From Saccharothrix sp. S26 (GTDB lineage Bacteria; Actinomycetota; Actinomycetes; Mycobacteriales; Pseudonocardiaceae): a DNA stretch of 64,000 nt. The position numbers and the translations under genes are program-made. The notes beneath the pieces were generated by a model. That model ran no database searches and was not told the DNA's origin. It saw nothing but the letters and a program-made list of their open reading frames with translations. Location: the NCBI RefSeq assembly GCF_021390395.1, contig NZ_JAJUWT010000022.1, positions 62,001-126,000 of the forward strand, read 5' to 3'. Positions 8,072 to 16,947 of the stretch are shown piece after piece (the first letter of the stretch is position 1; each line of letters opens with the position of its first letter).

Positions 8072-8095
8072 CCACGGTGGAACAGTCCACTGTGG
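8072..8095 (+). terminator. Hairpin after SDR gene
   Basis: A 10-bp stem (8072-8081 with 8086-8095, one G-T pair) with loop ACAG starts 8 bases after the SDR stop. Confidence 0.6.
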
Positions 8096-8258
8096 ACCGG
8101 CCGGGCCGGGTCCGTTCCCGTTGCCGTGGAATGCCATCCCGATCCGCACGCCCCTGACGGCGGATCCCACCGGGGTCGCGCCGATGCCACGCTGGGTATC
8201 CCGCAGCCACATGCCTGTTGATCCCTCCACCGCTCTAGTGGAATTGCGAGGTGCGGCG

Positions 8259-9203
8259 ATGGCAGAACCCCAGCACGTCCCGGCACGCATCGGCGTCGAC
8301 GACGTGGAGCGCCTGGAAGCCGAGACCGAACGCCTGCGCGGGGTGGACTACCGCGAAGGCGGCGGCGCGTGCCGTGACGCGGTCGTCGCCTGCGCGGCGC
8401 GGCACACCGCGCTCCTGGACGCACAGGCCACGACCCCGGTGCGCAAACGGTTGCTCGTCGCCCTGGCCGACCTGCACAACCTGGCCGGGTGGACGTGCTT
8501 CGACACCGGACGGGAGGCGGCCGCGTCGTGGCACTGGGGCCGCGCGCTGGACCTGGCGTGCGCGGTCGGTCACCACGACCTGGAGGCCAACATCCACTAC
8601 CGCGTCGGACGGATGCGGCTGCACGGCGGCGATCGGCGCGCGGCCTTGGAGGCGTTCGGGCTCGGCTTGGTCGCGGCGCGCCGGGCGGGTTCGCGGCGGG
8701 CCACCGCGATCCTGCACGCCAACCAGGCGTGGGCGTGCGCGGGGTTGGGCGACGGGCGCGAGTCGACCCGGCTGCTGAACCTGGCGCACGACGAGTTCGC
8801 CCGCGCGTGGGGCCCGGTCCCGGGGTGGGCGCGGTTCTTCGACGAGCCGGACCTGCGCGGGTTGACCGGCGTGGTGCTGACCGAGGTGGCGCGGACCGTC
8901 GACCCGACCCGCACGGCGAGCGCCATCGACTCGCTCAACGCGGCCGTGGCCGGGTACTCGCCGGGCATGACCCGCAGCCGGGCGTTCAGCCTCGTGGCGC
9001 TGGCCGCGAACCACCTGCTGGACGGTGACTTCGACCAGGCGGAGGAGGTGGGCGACCGGGCGTTGGCGGTGGCGGGCGCGGTGCGCTCGGCGCGCGTCGG
9101 CGACCGGCTCCGCTCGCTGGGCCGACTGGCCGACCGCTACCCCGACAACGCGCACGCGCGCACGCTGTCCGGCCGGATCGCCGCCTTCGCGCCGCCGGTC
9201 TGA
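8259..9203 (+). CDS. TPR-repeat protein resembling the C-terminal half of NsdA-like regulators
   Basis: A 314-residue helical-repeat protein. It resembles the tetratricopeptide sensor part that follows an HTH in NsdA-type and related actinomycete regulators (LLVALADLHNLAGWTCFDTG, then LHGGDRRAALEAFGLGL). No HTH is present in this frame. ATG 8259 is preferred because GCGAGGTG precedes it; in-frame ATGs at 8121 and further down lack ribosome sites. It could be a stand-alone adaptor or a regulator that lost its DNA-binding half. No enzymatic motif is seen. Confidence 0.65.
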   Translation: MAEPQHVPARIGVDDVERLEAETERLRGVDYREGGGACRDAVVACAARHTALLDAQATTPVRKRLLVALADLHNLAGWTCFDTGREAAASWHWGRALDLACAVGHHDLEANIHYRVGRMRLHGGDRRAALEAFGLGLVAARRAGSRRATAILHANQAWACAGLGDGRESTRLLNLAHDEFARAWGPVPGWARFFDEPDLRGLTGVVLTEVARTVDPTRTASAIDSLNAAVAGYSPGMTRSRAFSLVALAANHLLDGDFDQAEEVGDRALAVAGAVRSARVGDRLRSLGRLADRYPDNAHARTLSGRIAAFAPPV

Positions 9204-9255
9204 TCCCCGCCCGGTGCCGGCGAAGGCGTTGCTCGGCACCGGTTCCGCCCTCCAC

Positions 9256-9289
9256 AGCGCCCCCGACCCGCCCTGGGTCCGGGGGCGCT
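9256..9289 (+). terminator. Hairpin terminator after TPR gene
   Basis: A long GC stem (AGCGCCCCC with GGGGGCGCT, then GACCC with GGGTC, one bulged C) lies between the TPR gene and the pectin promoter. Confidence 0.75.
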
Positions 9290-9327
9290 GTCGCGTCCCG
9301 CGCCGCCCATCCGGGCTGGGCCGCGCG

Positions 9328-9350
9328 ATCGAATTCGACTCGAATTCGAT
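9328..9350. promoter_or_regulatory. 23-bp palindrome made of two TCGAATTCGA boxes
   Basis: Two perfect TCGAATTCGA palindromes at 9329-9338 and 9340-9349 are 11 bp apart, one helical turn. Together with flanks they form a 23-bp palindrome broken only at the centre. It lies about 50 bp upstream of the presumed -35 box of the pectin operon, an activator-type position. The cognate regulator is not in the window. Confidence 0.55.
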
Positions 9351-9398
9351 GATTCGTCGAACCAGGTGGTCGAACATCGATCGAACGAAGTTACGTCG

Positions 9399-9466
9399 TT
9401 GACGTGTGGCGGACACTTTCGCAATACTCTGTTCGCACTTCTGGAACGTGTTCACATTTATGAACA
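9399..9466 (+). promoter_or_regulatory. Pectin operon promoter with overlapping inverted repeats
   Basis: TTGACG (9399-9404), an 18-bp spacer and AATACT (9423-9428) form a reasonable vegetative promoter. Just downstream lie GAACGTGTTC (9444-9453) and TGTTCA-N6-TGAACA (9449-9466), an overlapping pair of inverted repeats suited to a repressor blocking elongation or open-complex formation. Confidence 0.5.
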
Positions 9467-9491
9467 AATTCGCCGGGGAAGGCCCCTCGTC

Positions 9492-11654
9492 ATGCGGATA
9501 CTCAGTACTGCGCTCGTGCTCTCCTGCGCCCTCGGCGTGATCGCGGCGGCACCCGCGCACGCAAGCGATGACCTGGGGAGACAGGTTCTCCAACCCGGTG
9601 ATGGCTGGGCTTCGAGCGGCAGCGGGACGACCGGTGGGTCGGCCGCGACCACCGAACACGTCGTGCGCACGGCGGCGGAGCTGCGGGCCGCCCTGGCGGC
9701 GCCCGCACCGCGCCTGATCAAGGTGCGGGGCGTGATCGACGTCAGGGCTGATTGCGCAACCTATGCCACGGACGGCTACACGCTCGCGGGCTATCTGGCC
9801 GCATACGACCCCGCCGTTTGGGGGCGTGACACCGAGCCGAGCGGGCCGCTGGAGGACGCCCGCGCGGCCTCCGCCCGCCGCCAGGCCGAAGCCATCGCGT
9901 TCAACGTCGGCTCCGACACCACGATCGTCGGCGACGGCCGGGGCGCGGGCATCACCGGCGGCAACGTCCGCATCCACGGCGCGAGCAACGTGATCATCCG
10001 CAACCTCACGTTCCGCGACACCCGCGACTGCTTCCCGCAGTGGGACCCGACCGACGGCGCCACCGGCAACTGGAACTCCGCCTACGACGCGGTGTCCCTC
10101 CAGCGCGCCACGAACGTGTGGGTCGACCACAACACGTTCACCGACCAGCCGTTCCCGGACAGCGCCGCGCCGAGCTACTTCGGCCGCCCCTTCCAGCAGC
10201 ACGACGGCTCGCTCGACATGACCAGCGGCACCGACCTGGTCACCGCCTCGTACAACCTGTTCCAAGACCACGGCAAGACGATGCTCATCGGCTCGTCGAA
10301 CACCTCGACCACCGACCCCGGCAAGCTGCGGGTCTCGGTGCACCACAACGTGTTCCGCAACGTCGAGGAGCGCCTGCCGCGCGTCCGGTTCGGCCAGGTG
10401 CACGTCTACAACAACCTCTACGAGCCCGGACCGACGTTCGTCTACGCCTGGGGCGTCGGCGTGCAGTCGAAGCTGTACGTGGAGAACAACTACGTCAAGC
10501 TCGGCAACGGCGGCGCGGTCGAGAACCTCATCTACAACTGGGGCGGCACGGCCATCACCGAGGTCGGCACGCTGGTCGACGGCAAGCCGGTGGACGCGCT
10601 CGACGCGTTCAACGCGGCCCACCCGACCGCGCAGCTCGCCGGCGATGCGGGCTGGACGCCCCAGTTCACCCGCGGCCTGGAGCCGACCACCCGGGTGAAG
10701 AACCTCAAGGCGGGCGCTCAGCAGCGCGAGCGCTACCACGTGGCCAAGGGCACGGACTTCGACACCGTGCAGGCGGCCATCGACGCCGCACCGCCCGGCA
10801 CCACCATCACCATCGGCAAGGGCGTGTACCGCGAGGTGATCCGGGTGCCCGCGACCAAGCCCGACCTGACGCTCAAGGGCTCCACCGGCACCGCGCGCGA
10901 CGTCGTCATCGACTACGACAACGCCAGCGGCACCAAGAAGCCCGACGGCACCACCTACGGCACCACCGGCTCGGCCACCGCGACGATCGAGGCCGACGGC
11001 TTCACCGCCCGCGACCTGACGTTCAGCAACTCGTTCGACCGGGCCGCGCACCCGGAGATCACCGCCACGCAGGCCGTCGCGGTGAAGGCCACCGGCGACC
11101 GGCAGTACTACGACCGCGTCCGCTTCCTCGGCCACCAGGACACGCTCTACGCCGACACGCGTGCGGTCGGCACGCGGGCCCGCCAGTACTACCGGGGCGG
11201 CGAGATCGTCGGCGACGTGGACTTCATCTTCGGCCGCGCGACCGCCGTGTTCGACCAGGTCACCATCCGCGCGCTCAACCGGGGCGGCGACCCCAGCGGC
11301 TACATCACGGCCGCCAGCACGCGCCGCGACAACCCCCACGGCTTCCTGATCATGAACTCCACCGTCGTCAGCGACGCACCTGCCGGCACCTACTACCTCG
11401 GCCGGCCGTGGCACCCGGGCGGCGACCCCGACGCCATCGCCTCGGTCGTCATCCGCGACACCAAGCTGCCCGCCGCGGTCAAGACCGCGCCGTGGACCGA
11501 CATGTCCGGCTTCTCCTGGCGCGACGCCCGCTTCGCCGAGTTCCGCAACTCCGGCCCCGGCGCCACCGCGGGCCCGGACCGGCCGCAGCTCACCCAGGAC
11601 CAGGCCGCCCAGCACACCCGCCGCGCGTACCTCGGCGACTGGAACCCCGCATGA
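9492..11654 (+). CDS. Secreted pectate lyase (PL1) - pectin methylesterase (CE8) fusion
   Basis: A 720-residue bifunctional enzyme. The signal peptide is residues 1-24. A PL1 pectate lyase domain (about 35-400) shows VWVDHNTF for calcium binding and RLPRVRFGQVHVYNN with catalytic Arg around 297-299. A CE8 pectin methylesterase (about 415-720) shows GVYREVI, TQAVA, D550 in GHQDTLY, nucleophile D577 in DFIFG, and R638 in LGRPW. De-esterification and lyase cleavage of homogalacturonan are thus combined in one chain. ATG 9492 follows GGGGAAGG and precedes a clean signal peptide. The stop overlaps the permease start (ATGA), so enzyme and importer are co-translated. Confidence 0.93.
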   Translation: MRILSTALVLSCALGVIAAAPAHASDDLGRQVLQPGDGWASSGSGTTGGSAATTEHVVRTAAELRAALAAPAPRLIKVRGVIDVRADCATYATDGYTLAGYLAAYDPAVWGRDTEPSGPLEDARAASARRQAEAIAFNVGSDTTIVGDGRGAGITGGNVRIHGASNVIIRNLTFRDTRDCFPQWDPTDGATGNWNSAYDAVSLQRATNVWVDHNTFTDQPFPDSAAPSYFGRPFQQHDGSLDMTSGTDLVTASYNLFQDHGKTMLIGSSNTSTTDPGKLRVSVHHNVFRNVEERLPRVRFGQVHVYNNLYEPGPTFVYAWGVGVQSKLYVENNYVKLGNGGAVENLIYNWGGTAITEVGTLVDGKPVDALDAFNAAHPTAQLAGDAGWTPQFTRGLEPTTRVKNLKAGAQQRERYHVAKGTDFDTVQAAIDAAPPGTTITIGKGVYREVIRVPATKPDLTLKGSTGTARDVVIDYDNASGTKKPDGTTYGTTGSATATIEADGFTARDLTFSNSFDRAAHPEITATQAVAVKATGDRQYYDRVRFLGHQDTLYADTRAVGTRARQYYRGGEIVGDVDFIFGRATAVFDQVTIRALNRGGDPSGYITAASTRRDNPHGFLIMNSTVVSDAPAGTYYLGRPWHPGGDPDAIASVVIRDTKLPAAVKTAPWTDMSGFSWRDARFAEFRNSGPGATAGPDRPQLTQDQAAQHTRRAYLGDWNPA

Positions 11655-12526
11655 GGACGCGCACGTGGGCGCCCTACGCCCTGATCGCACCGACGCTGGT
11701 GCTGATGGCCGTCTTCCTGGTCTACCCGATCGGGAGCGTCGTCTACTACAGCCTCCAGCGGTACAACGTCACCCAGCCGTGGAAGAACGGCTGGGCGGGG
11801 TTGGACAACTTCAAGCAGATGCTGTTCGACGACCCGCTGTTCTGGCAGAGCCTCGCGTTCAGCGCCAAGTGGGTGTTCATCGAGGTCGGCCTGCAACTGC
11901 TGCTCGGCCTGGTCCTCGCCCTGATCGTCAACGAGACGTTCATCGGCCGCGGCATGGCGCGAGCGCTGGTGTTCTCGCCGTGGGCGGTGTCCGGCGTGCT
12001 CACCACCGGCATCTGGATCCTGCTGCTCAACCCGTCCACCGGCATCTTCCAGCAGCTCTCCCAGTGGGGCATCGGCTCACCGGGCACCTCGGTGCTCGGC
12101 AACCCCGACACGGTGTTCGACGCCCTCGTCGTGACCGAGCTGTGGCGCGGCGTGCCGTTCTTCGCCATCCTCCTGCTCGCCGACCTCCAGAGCATCCCCA
12201 AGGACCTCTACGAGGCGGCGTCCGTGGACGGAGCGAGCCGGTGGCGGCGCTTCACCAGCGTCACCCTGCCCCACCTCAAGGACGCGATCATCCTGTCGAC
12301 GTTGCTGCGCGCGGTGTGGGAGTTCAACAACGTCGACCTGATCTACACCCTGACCGGCGGCGGCCCCGCGAACCAGACGACGACCCTGCCGCTGTACGTC
12401 GCCAGGCAGGCCGTCGACTCGCACAACTTCGGGTACGGCTCGGCGCTCACCGTGGCCGGGTTCCTGATCCTGCTGTTCTTCTCGATCGCCTACCTGAGGC
12501 TGTCGAAGTTCGGGAGTCGAGCATGA
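11651..12526 (+). CDS. ABC sugar importer permease, MalF type
   Basis: A 291-residue inner-membrane protein with about six transmembrane segments. It carries the EAA loop (YEAASVDGASRWRRFTSVTLP) used to dock the ATPase. It is coupled at both ends by ATGA overlaps to the lyase-esterase and the next permease. With the MalG-type partner and the lipoprotein at 13425 it should import pectin-derived oligogalacturonides, inferred from the operon. No ATPase gene accompanies it, so a shared MsiK-like ATPase elsewhere is expected. Confidence 0.9.
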   Translation: MRTRTWAPYALIAPTLVLMAVFLVYPIGSVVYYSLQRYNVTQPWKNGWAGLDNFKQMLFDDPLFWQSLAFSAKWVFIEVGLQLLLGLVLALIVNETFIGRGMARALVFSPWAVSGVLTTGIWILLLNPSTGIFQQLSQWGIGSPGTSVLGNPDTVFDALVVTELWRGVPFFAILLLADLQSIPKDLYEAASVDGASRWRRFTSVTLPHLKDAIILSTLLRAVWEFNNVDLIYTLTGGGPANQTTTLPLYVARQAVDSHNFGYGSALTVAGFLILLFFSIAYLRLSKFGSRA

Positions 12527-13416
12527 CCGAGACGTTGACCCGGCCCCCGGTGGACACCCCGCCGCCGCCCCGGCAGCCGACGAAGCGGCGCCGCCGCGCC
12601 GTGGCCGAGGAACCGGGCAAGCCGTGGATGATCCACATCCCGCTGGTGCTCTACTTGCTGTTCACGCTCATCCCGTTCTACTGGATGCTGGTGTTCGCGG
12701 TGCGGCCGAGCGGGTCGACGCAGCTCGTGCCGTGGCCCATCTCGTTCGAGCACTTCGACACGGTGTGGAACGACATCGGGTTCGGCGTCTTCTTCTACAA
12801 CAGCGTGGTCATGGGCCTGGGTGTGCTCGTGTTCGTGACCATCCTGTCGGTGATGGGCGGGTACGCCCTGGCGCGGTTCAAGTTCCGCGGCCAGCGGGTG
12901 TTCCTGCTGGCGATGCTGTGCAGCCAGTTCATCCCCGGCGCGATGATGCTGATCCCGCTGTTCGTGATCTTCAAGGGCCTCGGGCTGCTCAACAGCCTCA
13001 CCGGCCTGATCATCGCCGAGGTGGCGTTCCAGCTGCCGCTGTCGCTGATCCTGATGAGCGGGTTCATCCGCAACATCTCCGTGGAGCTCGAAGAAGCCGC
13101 CATGGTCGACGGGTGCTCGCGCTTGCGGGCGTTCTTCGCGGTCGTGCTGCCGCAGCTCAAGCCCGCGCTGGTGGCGGTCGGGTCGTTCGCGTTCATCGGC
13201 GCCTGGAACCAGTTCCTGTTCGCGCTGATGTTCGCCACGCGGCAGGACAAGTTCACGCTGCCGGTCGGCCTGAGCTACACGTTGGGTGAGTTCAACACCG
13301 ACTTCGGAGCACTCGCCGCCGGCGGCGTGGTCGCGGCCGTGCCGGTGGTCCTGGTTTTCGCCGTCGTGCAGCGGTTCCTGGTGCAGGGGCTCAGCGCCGG
13401 GGCTGTCAAGGGATAG
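12523..13416 (+). CDS. ABC sugar importer permease, MalG type
   Basis: A 297-residue membrane protein with a Pro- and Arg-rich cytoplasmic N-terminus (about 35 residues) followed by six predicted transmembrane segments. The EAA loop is LEEAAMVDGCSRLRAFFAVVLP. The start overlaps the MalF-type stop (ATGA). It is the partner permease of the same importer. Confidence 0.9.
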   Translation: MTETLTRPPVDTPPPPRQPTKRRRRAVAEEPGKPWMIHIPLVLYLLFTLIPFYWMLVFAVRPSGSTQLVPWPISFEHFDTVWNDIGFGVFFYNSVVMGLGVLVFVTILSVMGGYALARFKFRGQRVFLLAMLCSQFIPGAMMLIPLFVIFKGLGLLNSLTGLIIAEVAFQLPLSLILMSGFIRNISVELEEAAMVDGCSRLRAFFAVVLPQLKPALVAVGSFAFIGAWNQFLFALMFATRQDKFTLPVGLSYTLGEFNTDFGALAAGGVVAAVPVVLVFAVVQRFLVQGLSAGAVKG

Positions 13417-13424
13417 GGAGCATC

Positions 13425-14711
13425 ATGAGAAAACTGCTGGTCGCCGTGGCCGCCGCCGCCCTGGCGCTGTCCGCCTGCTCGTCGGAGGGAGGCGGCGGGA
13501 GCGACGGGAACGTCACCATCACGTTCTGGGACAACAACGGCGGCCCCGCGCGTGAGCCGATCTACAAGGAGCTGATCTCGCGCTTCGAGGCGGCGAACCC
13601 GACCATCAAGGTCGAGTACGTCGGCATCCCGAGCGCGTCCGTGCAGCAGAAGTACGACACCGCGATCGCGGGCGGCGAGACCCCCGACGTCGGCGGCGTG
13701 ACCACCTCCTACCTCGCGCACCTGGTCGGCCAGGAGGCGCTCGCGCCCCTCGACGACCGCATCAACAGCGGTCCGCTGAAGGACAAGCTCCTGCCCTCGC
13801 TGGTGGAGACCGTCCGCCAGACCGCGCCGGACGGCAAGCTCTACATCGTCCCGTCGTCGGCCAACATGGACATCATCTGGTACCGGACCGACTGGTTCAA
13901 GGATGCGGGCCTGGAGGTCCCGAAGACCTGGGACGAGTTCATCACCACGGCCACGAAGCTGACCGACACCGCCGCGAACAAGTACGGCTACACCATCCGC
14001 GGCGGCGCCGGCTCGGTGTTCCAGCTGATCACCGAGGCGTACGCGTACTCCGGCGTGGACAACTTCTTCAAGGACGGCAAGAGCACCCTCAACGACCCGG
14101 CCAACGCCGAGCTGGTCGACAAGGTGGCCGACCTCTACAAGAAGGCCACCCCCGAGGCCGACGTCAACAACAGCTTCACCCAGATGATCGCCCAGTTCAC
14201 CGGCGGCTCGGTCGCGATGATGCACCACAACCTCGGCTCCTACAGCGACGTCACCAAGGCGCTGGGCGACAAGGTCGCCGCGATGCCGCTGCCCGTCGGC
14301 CCCAGCGGCAAGCGGACCGTCGTGCCCAACCCGACCGACGGCTTCGCGGTGTTCAAGAACAGCGAGCACCAGGACGCCGCCTGGAAGTTCGCCGAGTTCC
14401 TGACCTCCGCCGAGTCCAACAGCTACTGGAACGAGAAGGTCGGCCAGATCCCCGCCAACACCGACGTGCGCAGCGCGGCGTGGATCGACAAGGCCGCCCA
14501 CGTCAAGATGGCGCTCGGCGTGCTGGAGGACCCGGCCACCGTGCTCGTGCCCGCGCCGGTCTACCTGCCGCAGTACTCGTCGATCACCAAGACCGACAGC
14601 GAGCCCCAGTACCAGAAGGTGCTCCTCGGCGAGCTGTCCGCCCAGCAGTTCCTGGACGACATGGCGACCAAGCTCACCGAGGCCCAGAAGGAATGGGAGG
14701 ACCGCAAGTGA
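13425..14711 (+). CDS. Extracellular sugar-binding lipoprotein (ABC, family 1)
   Basis: A 428-residue substrate-binding protein. It has a lipoprotein signal with lipobox LSAC (Cys 18), followed by a solute-binding fold (TITFWDNNGGPAREPIYKEL, then GYTIRGGAGSVF). It is tethered outside the membrane and hands sugar to the two preceding permeases. A good GGGAG lies just before ATG 13425. Its stop overlaps the next gene by four bases. Genomic context points to an oligogalacturonide ligand. Confidence 0.9.
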   Translation: MRKLLVAVAAAALALSACSSEGGGGSDGNVTITFWDNNGGPAREPIYKELISRFEAANPTIKVEYVGIPSASVQQKYDTAIAGGETPDVGGVTTSYLAHLVGQEALAPLDDRINSGPLKDKLLPSLVETVRQTAPDGKLYIVPSSANMDIIWYRTDWFKDAGLEVPKTWDEFITTATKLTDTAANKYGYTIRGGAGSVFQLITEAYAYSGVDNFFKDGKSTLNDPANAELVDKVADLYKKATPEADVNNSFTQMIAQFTGGSVAMMHHNLGSYSDVTKALGDKVAAMPLPVGPSGKRTVVPNPTDGFAVFKNSEHQDAAWKFAEFLTSAESNSYWNEKVGQIPANTDVRSAAWIDKAAHVKMALGVLEDPATVLVPAPVYLPQYSSITKTDSEPQYQKVLLGELSAQQFLDDMATKLTEAQKEWEDRK

Positions 14712-15859
14712 TCGAGCGCGTCGAGGTGTCGGTGTTCACGACCACCGCGTGGACCGCGGTGGACCCGCACGGGCACCGGCACCCGAGCGCCGAGCACGAG
14801 GTCCGCGAGGCGCTGCTGGAGATCACCGACTCCGACGGCGTCGTCGGACGCGTCCAGGTGCACCCCGACCAGCTGCGCCCCGCCGTGCTCGACTCGATCG
14901 TGAAGCCCGTGCTGATCGGCGCGGACCCGTGGGACCGCGAAGGGCTGTGGCGCAAGATGGCCCGCAAGCAGCGCGGCTCCCACGGCCGCTTCACCGACCG
15001 CGCGCTGGGTTACGTCGACACGGCGTTGTGGGACCTGGTGGGCAAGAAGGTCGGGCAGCCGGTGTGGAAGCTGCTCGGGGGCGCGCGGGAACGCGTCCCC
15101 GCCTACGCCAGCACCATGTGCGGCGACGAGATCCCCGGCGGGCTGAGCACGCCCGGCGACTACGCGGCGTTCGCGAAGCAGCTGGTCGAGCGCGGTTACC
15201 GGGCGATCAAGCTGCACACGTGGATGCCGCCGGTGCCCGGCGCGCCCAGCGTGCGGGCCGACATCGCGGCGTGCGAGGCGGTGCGCGAGGCCGTCGGCCC
15301 CGACGTCGAGCTGATGCTCGACGCCAACCACTGGTACTCGCGCACCGAGGCGCTGGAGCTGGGCCGGGCGTTGGAGGCGCTGGACTTCTACTGGTTCGAA
15401 GAGCCGATGGAGGAGGCGTCGATCAGCTCCTACCGGTGGCTGGCCGAGCAGTTGTCCATCCCGGTGATCGGGCCGGAGGTGGCCTGGGGCAAGCACCTGA
15501 CCCGCGCCGAGTGGATCACCTCCGGTGCGTGCGACATCCTGCGCGCGGGCCCCACCGACGTCGGCGGCATCTCGCCGACGGTCAAGGCCCTGCACCTGGC
15601 CGAGGCGTTCAACATGGACTGCGAGATCCACGGCGACGGCTCGGCGAGCCTCGCCGTGCTCGGCGGCACCGACAACGGCCGCTGGTACGAGCGCGGCCTG
15701 CTGCACCCGCTGCACGACTTCGACCGCGTGCCGCCGCACCGGCTCGCGATCGCCGACCCCCTCGACGCCGACGGTCACGTCACCCTGACCTCCTCTCCCG
15801 GCCTGGGTGACGAGTTCGACGTCGAGCACATCCGCCAGCACACCGTCGAGAGGTGGTGA
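14708..15859 (+). CDS. Enolase-superfamily sugar-acid dehydratase/racemase-like protein
   Basis: A 383-residue mandelate racemase-type barrel enzyme. Metal ligands D205, E231 and E257 keep the exact 26-residue spacing of the group; K168 (in AIKLHTW) and H308 (in EIHGDG) occupy the two acid/base positions. The residue that would form the His-Asp dyad appears to be Gly in ILRAGPTDVGG, a departure from mandelate racemase. The GTG start overlaps the lipoprotein stop. In a pectin operon it likely acts on a galacturonate-derived acid (dehydratase or cycloisomerase), but the substrate is not readable. Confidence 0.8.
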   Translation: MIERVEVSVFTTTAWTAVDPHGHRHPSAEHEVREALLEITDSDGVVGRVQVHPDQLRPAVLDSIVKPVLIGADPWDREGLWRKMARKQRGSHGRFTDRALGYVDTALWDLVGKKVGQPVWKLLGGARERVPAYASTMCGDEIPGGLSTPGDYAAFAKQLVERGYRAIKLHTWMPPVPGAPSVRADIAACEAVREAVGPDVELMLDANHWYSRTEALELGRALEALDFYWFEEPMEEASISSYRWLAEQLSIPVIGPEVAWGKHLTRAEWITSGACDILRAGPTDVGGISPTVKALHLAEAFNMDCEIHGDGSASLAVLGGTDNGRWYERGLLHPLHDFDRVPPHRLAIADPLDADGHVTLTSSPGLGDEFDVEHIRQHTVERW

Positions 15860-15944
15860 GTCCGGTGTAGCCCTTCGGTCGCCGCCACGTGGAATACCTC
15901 GCCGCCGGTTCCCTTTTCATCCACAGTCGTATGGAGGAAACCGC

Positions 15945-16883
15945 ATGTCCCGCAAGATCTCCCGCGCACTGCTCGCGGCCACGGCGTTGGCCGCGACCGC
16001 GGTCATGGCGCCCTCGGCGCACGCCGCGTCGTACAACCTCCAGGGTTGGGCCACGCAGTGCGGCGGCACGACGGGCGGTGGCAGCGCCACGCCGGTCACC
16101 GTCAGCACGACCTCGGCGTTCGTCTCCGCGGTCGGTTCGTCCAGCACGTCCGTGATCCGCGTGTCCGGCACCATCTCCCTGTCGAGCATGACGAAGGTGG
16201 CGTCGAACAAGACGATCATCGGCGTCGGCTCCGGCGCCACCATCACCGGGCACGGCCTGAACGTCTCGAACGCGTCGAACGTCATCATCCGGAACCTGAA
16301 CTTCACCAACTGGGCGGACGACGCGATCAACGTCCAGTACTCCACCAGGGTCTGGATCGACCACAACAGCCTGCGCAACGGCTACGACGGCGCGATCGAC
16401 ATCAAGCGCGCGTCCGACTGCGTGACCGTGTCGTGGAACAAGATCAGCAGCCATGACAAGACCATGCTGCTCGGGCACAGCGACAGCAACGGCAGCGAGG
16501 ACCGCGGCAAGCTGCGGGTGACCTACCACAACAACTGGTTCGACGGCACCAACCAGCGCCACCCGCGGGTCCGGTTCGGCAACCCCGTGCACGTCTTCAA
16601 CAACTACTACGGCGGCGTGACGTCGTACGGTGTCGCTTCCACGCAGGAGGCGGGCGTGCTCGTGGAGGGCAACTACTTCGAGAACACCCGCGACCCGTTC
16701 CACCGCGGTGAGGGCGACTCCGACCCGGCCAACCTGGTGGCGCGCAACAACCACTTCGTCAACTCGGGTTCGGGCGACCAGGGCGGCAGCGTCAAGTCGA
16801 TCCCGTACGGCTACACGCTCGACAGCGCGAGCAGCGTGAAGTCGATCGTGCAGAACGGCGCGGGCGTGGGCAAGGTCGGCTGA
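15945..16883 (+). CDS. Secreted pectate lyase, PL1
   Basis: A 312-residue secreted lyase with a signal peptide (residues 1-27, MAPSAHA) and a right-handed beta-helix. It shows the PL1 signatures VWIDHNS (calcium site) and RHPRVRFGNPVHVFNNYY (catalytic Arg, about residues 205-222). It is a single-domain enzyme without CBM. ATG 15945 follows GGAGGAAA. It sits 85 bases after the enolase-family gene in the same direction, so it may be part of the pectin operon or have its own promoter. It cleaves polygalacturonate by beta-elimination. Confidence 0.92.
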   Translation: MSRKISRALLAATALAATAVMAPSAHAASYNLQGWATQCGGTTGGGSATPVTVSTTSAFVSAVGSSSTSVIRVSGTISLSSMTKVASNKTIIGVGSGATITGHGLNVSNASNVIIRNLNFTNWADDAINVQYSTRVWIDHNSLRNGYDGAIDIKRASDCVTVSWNKISSHDKTMLLGHSDSNGSEDRGKLRVTYHNNWFDGTNQRHPRVRFGNPVHVFNNYYGGVTSYGVASTQEAGVLVEGNYFENTRDPFHRGEGDSDPANLVARNNHFVNSGSGDQGGSVKSIPYGYTLDSASSVKSIVQNGAGVGKVG

Positions 16884-16915
16884 CCTGACCTGACCTGACC
16901 TTCCTGCCCGACCGG

Positions 16916-16947
16916 CGGCCCCTGGCAACTCTCCCGGCCAGGGGCCG
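16916..16947 (+). terminator. Hairpin terminator after pectate lyase
   Basis: An 11-bp stem CGGCCCCTGGC with its complement (16916-16926 and 16937-16947). It is preceded by a short tandem run of CTGAC. Confidence 0.75.
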
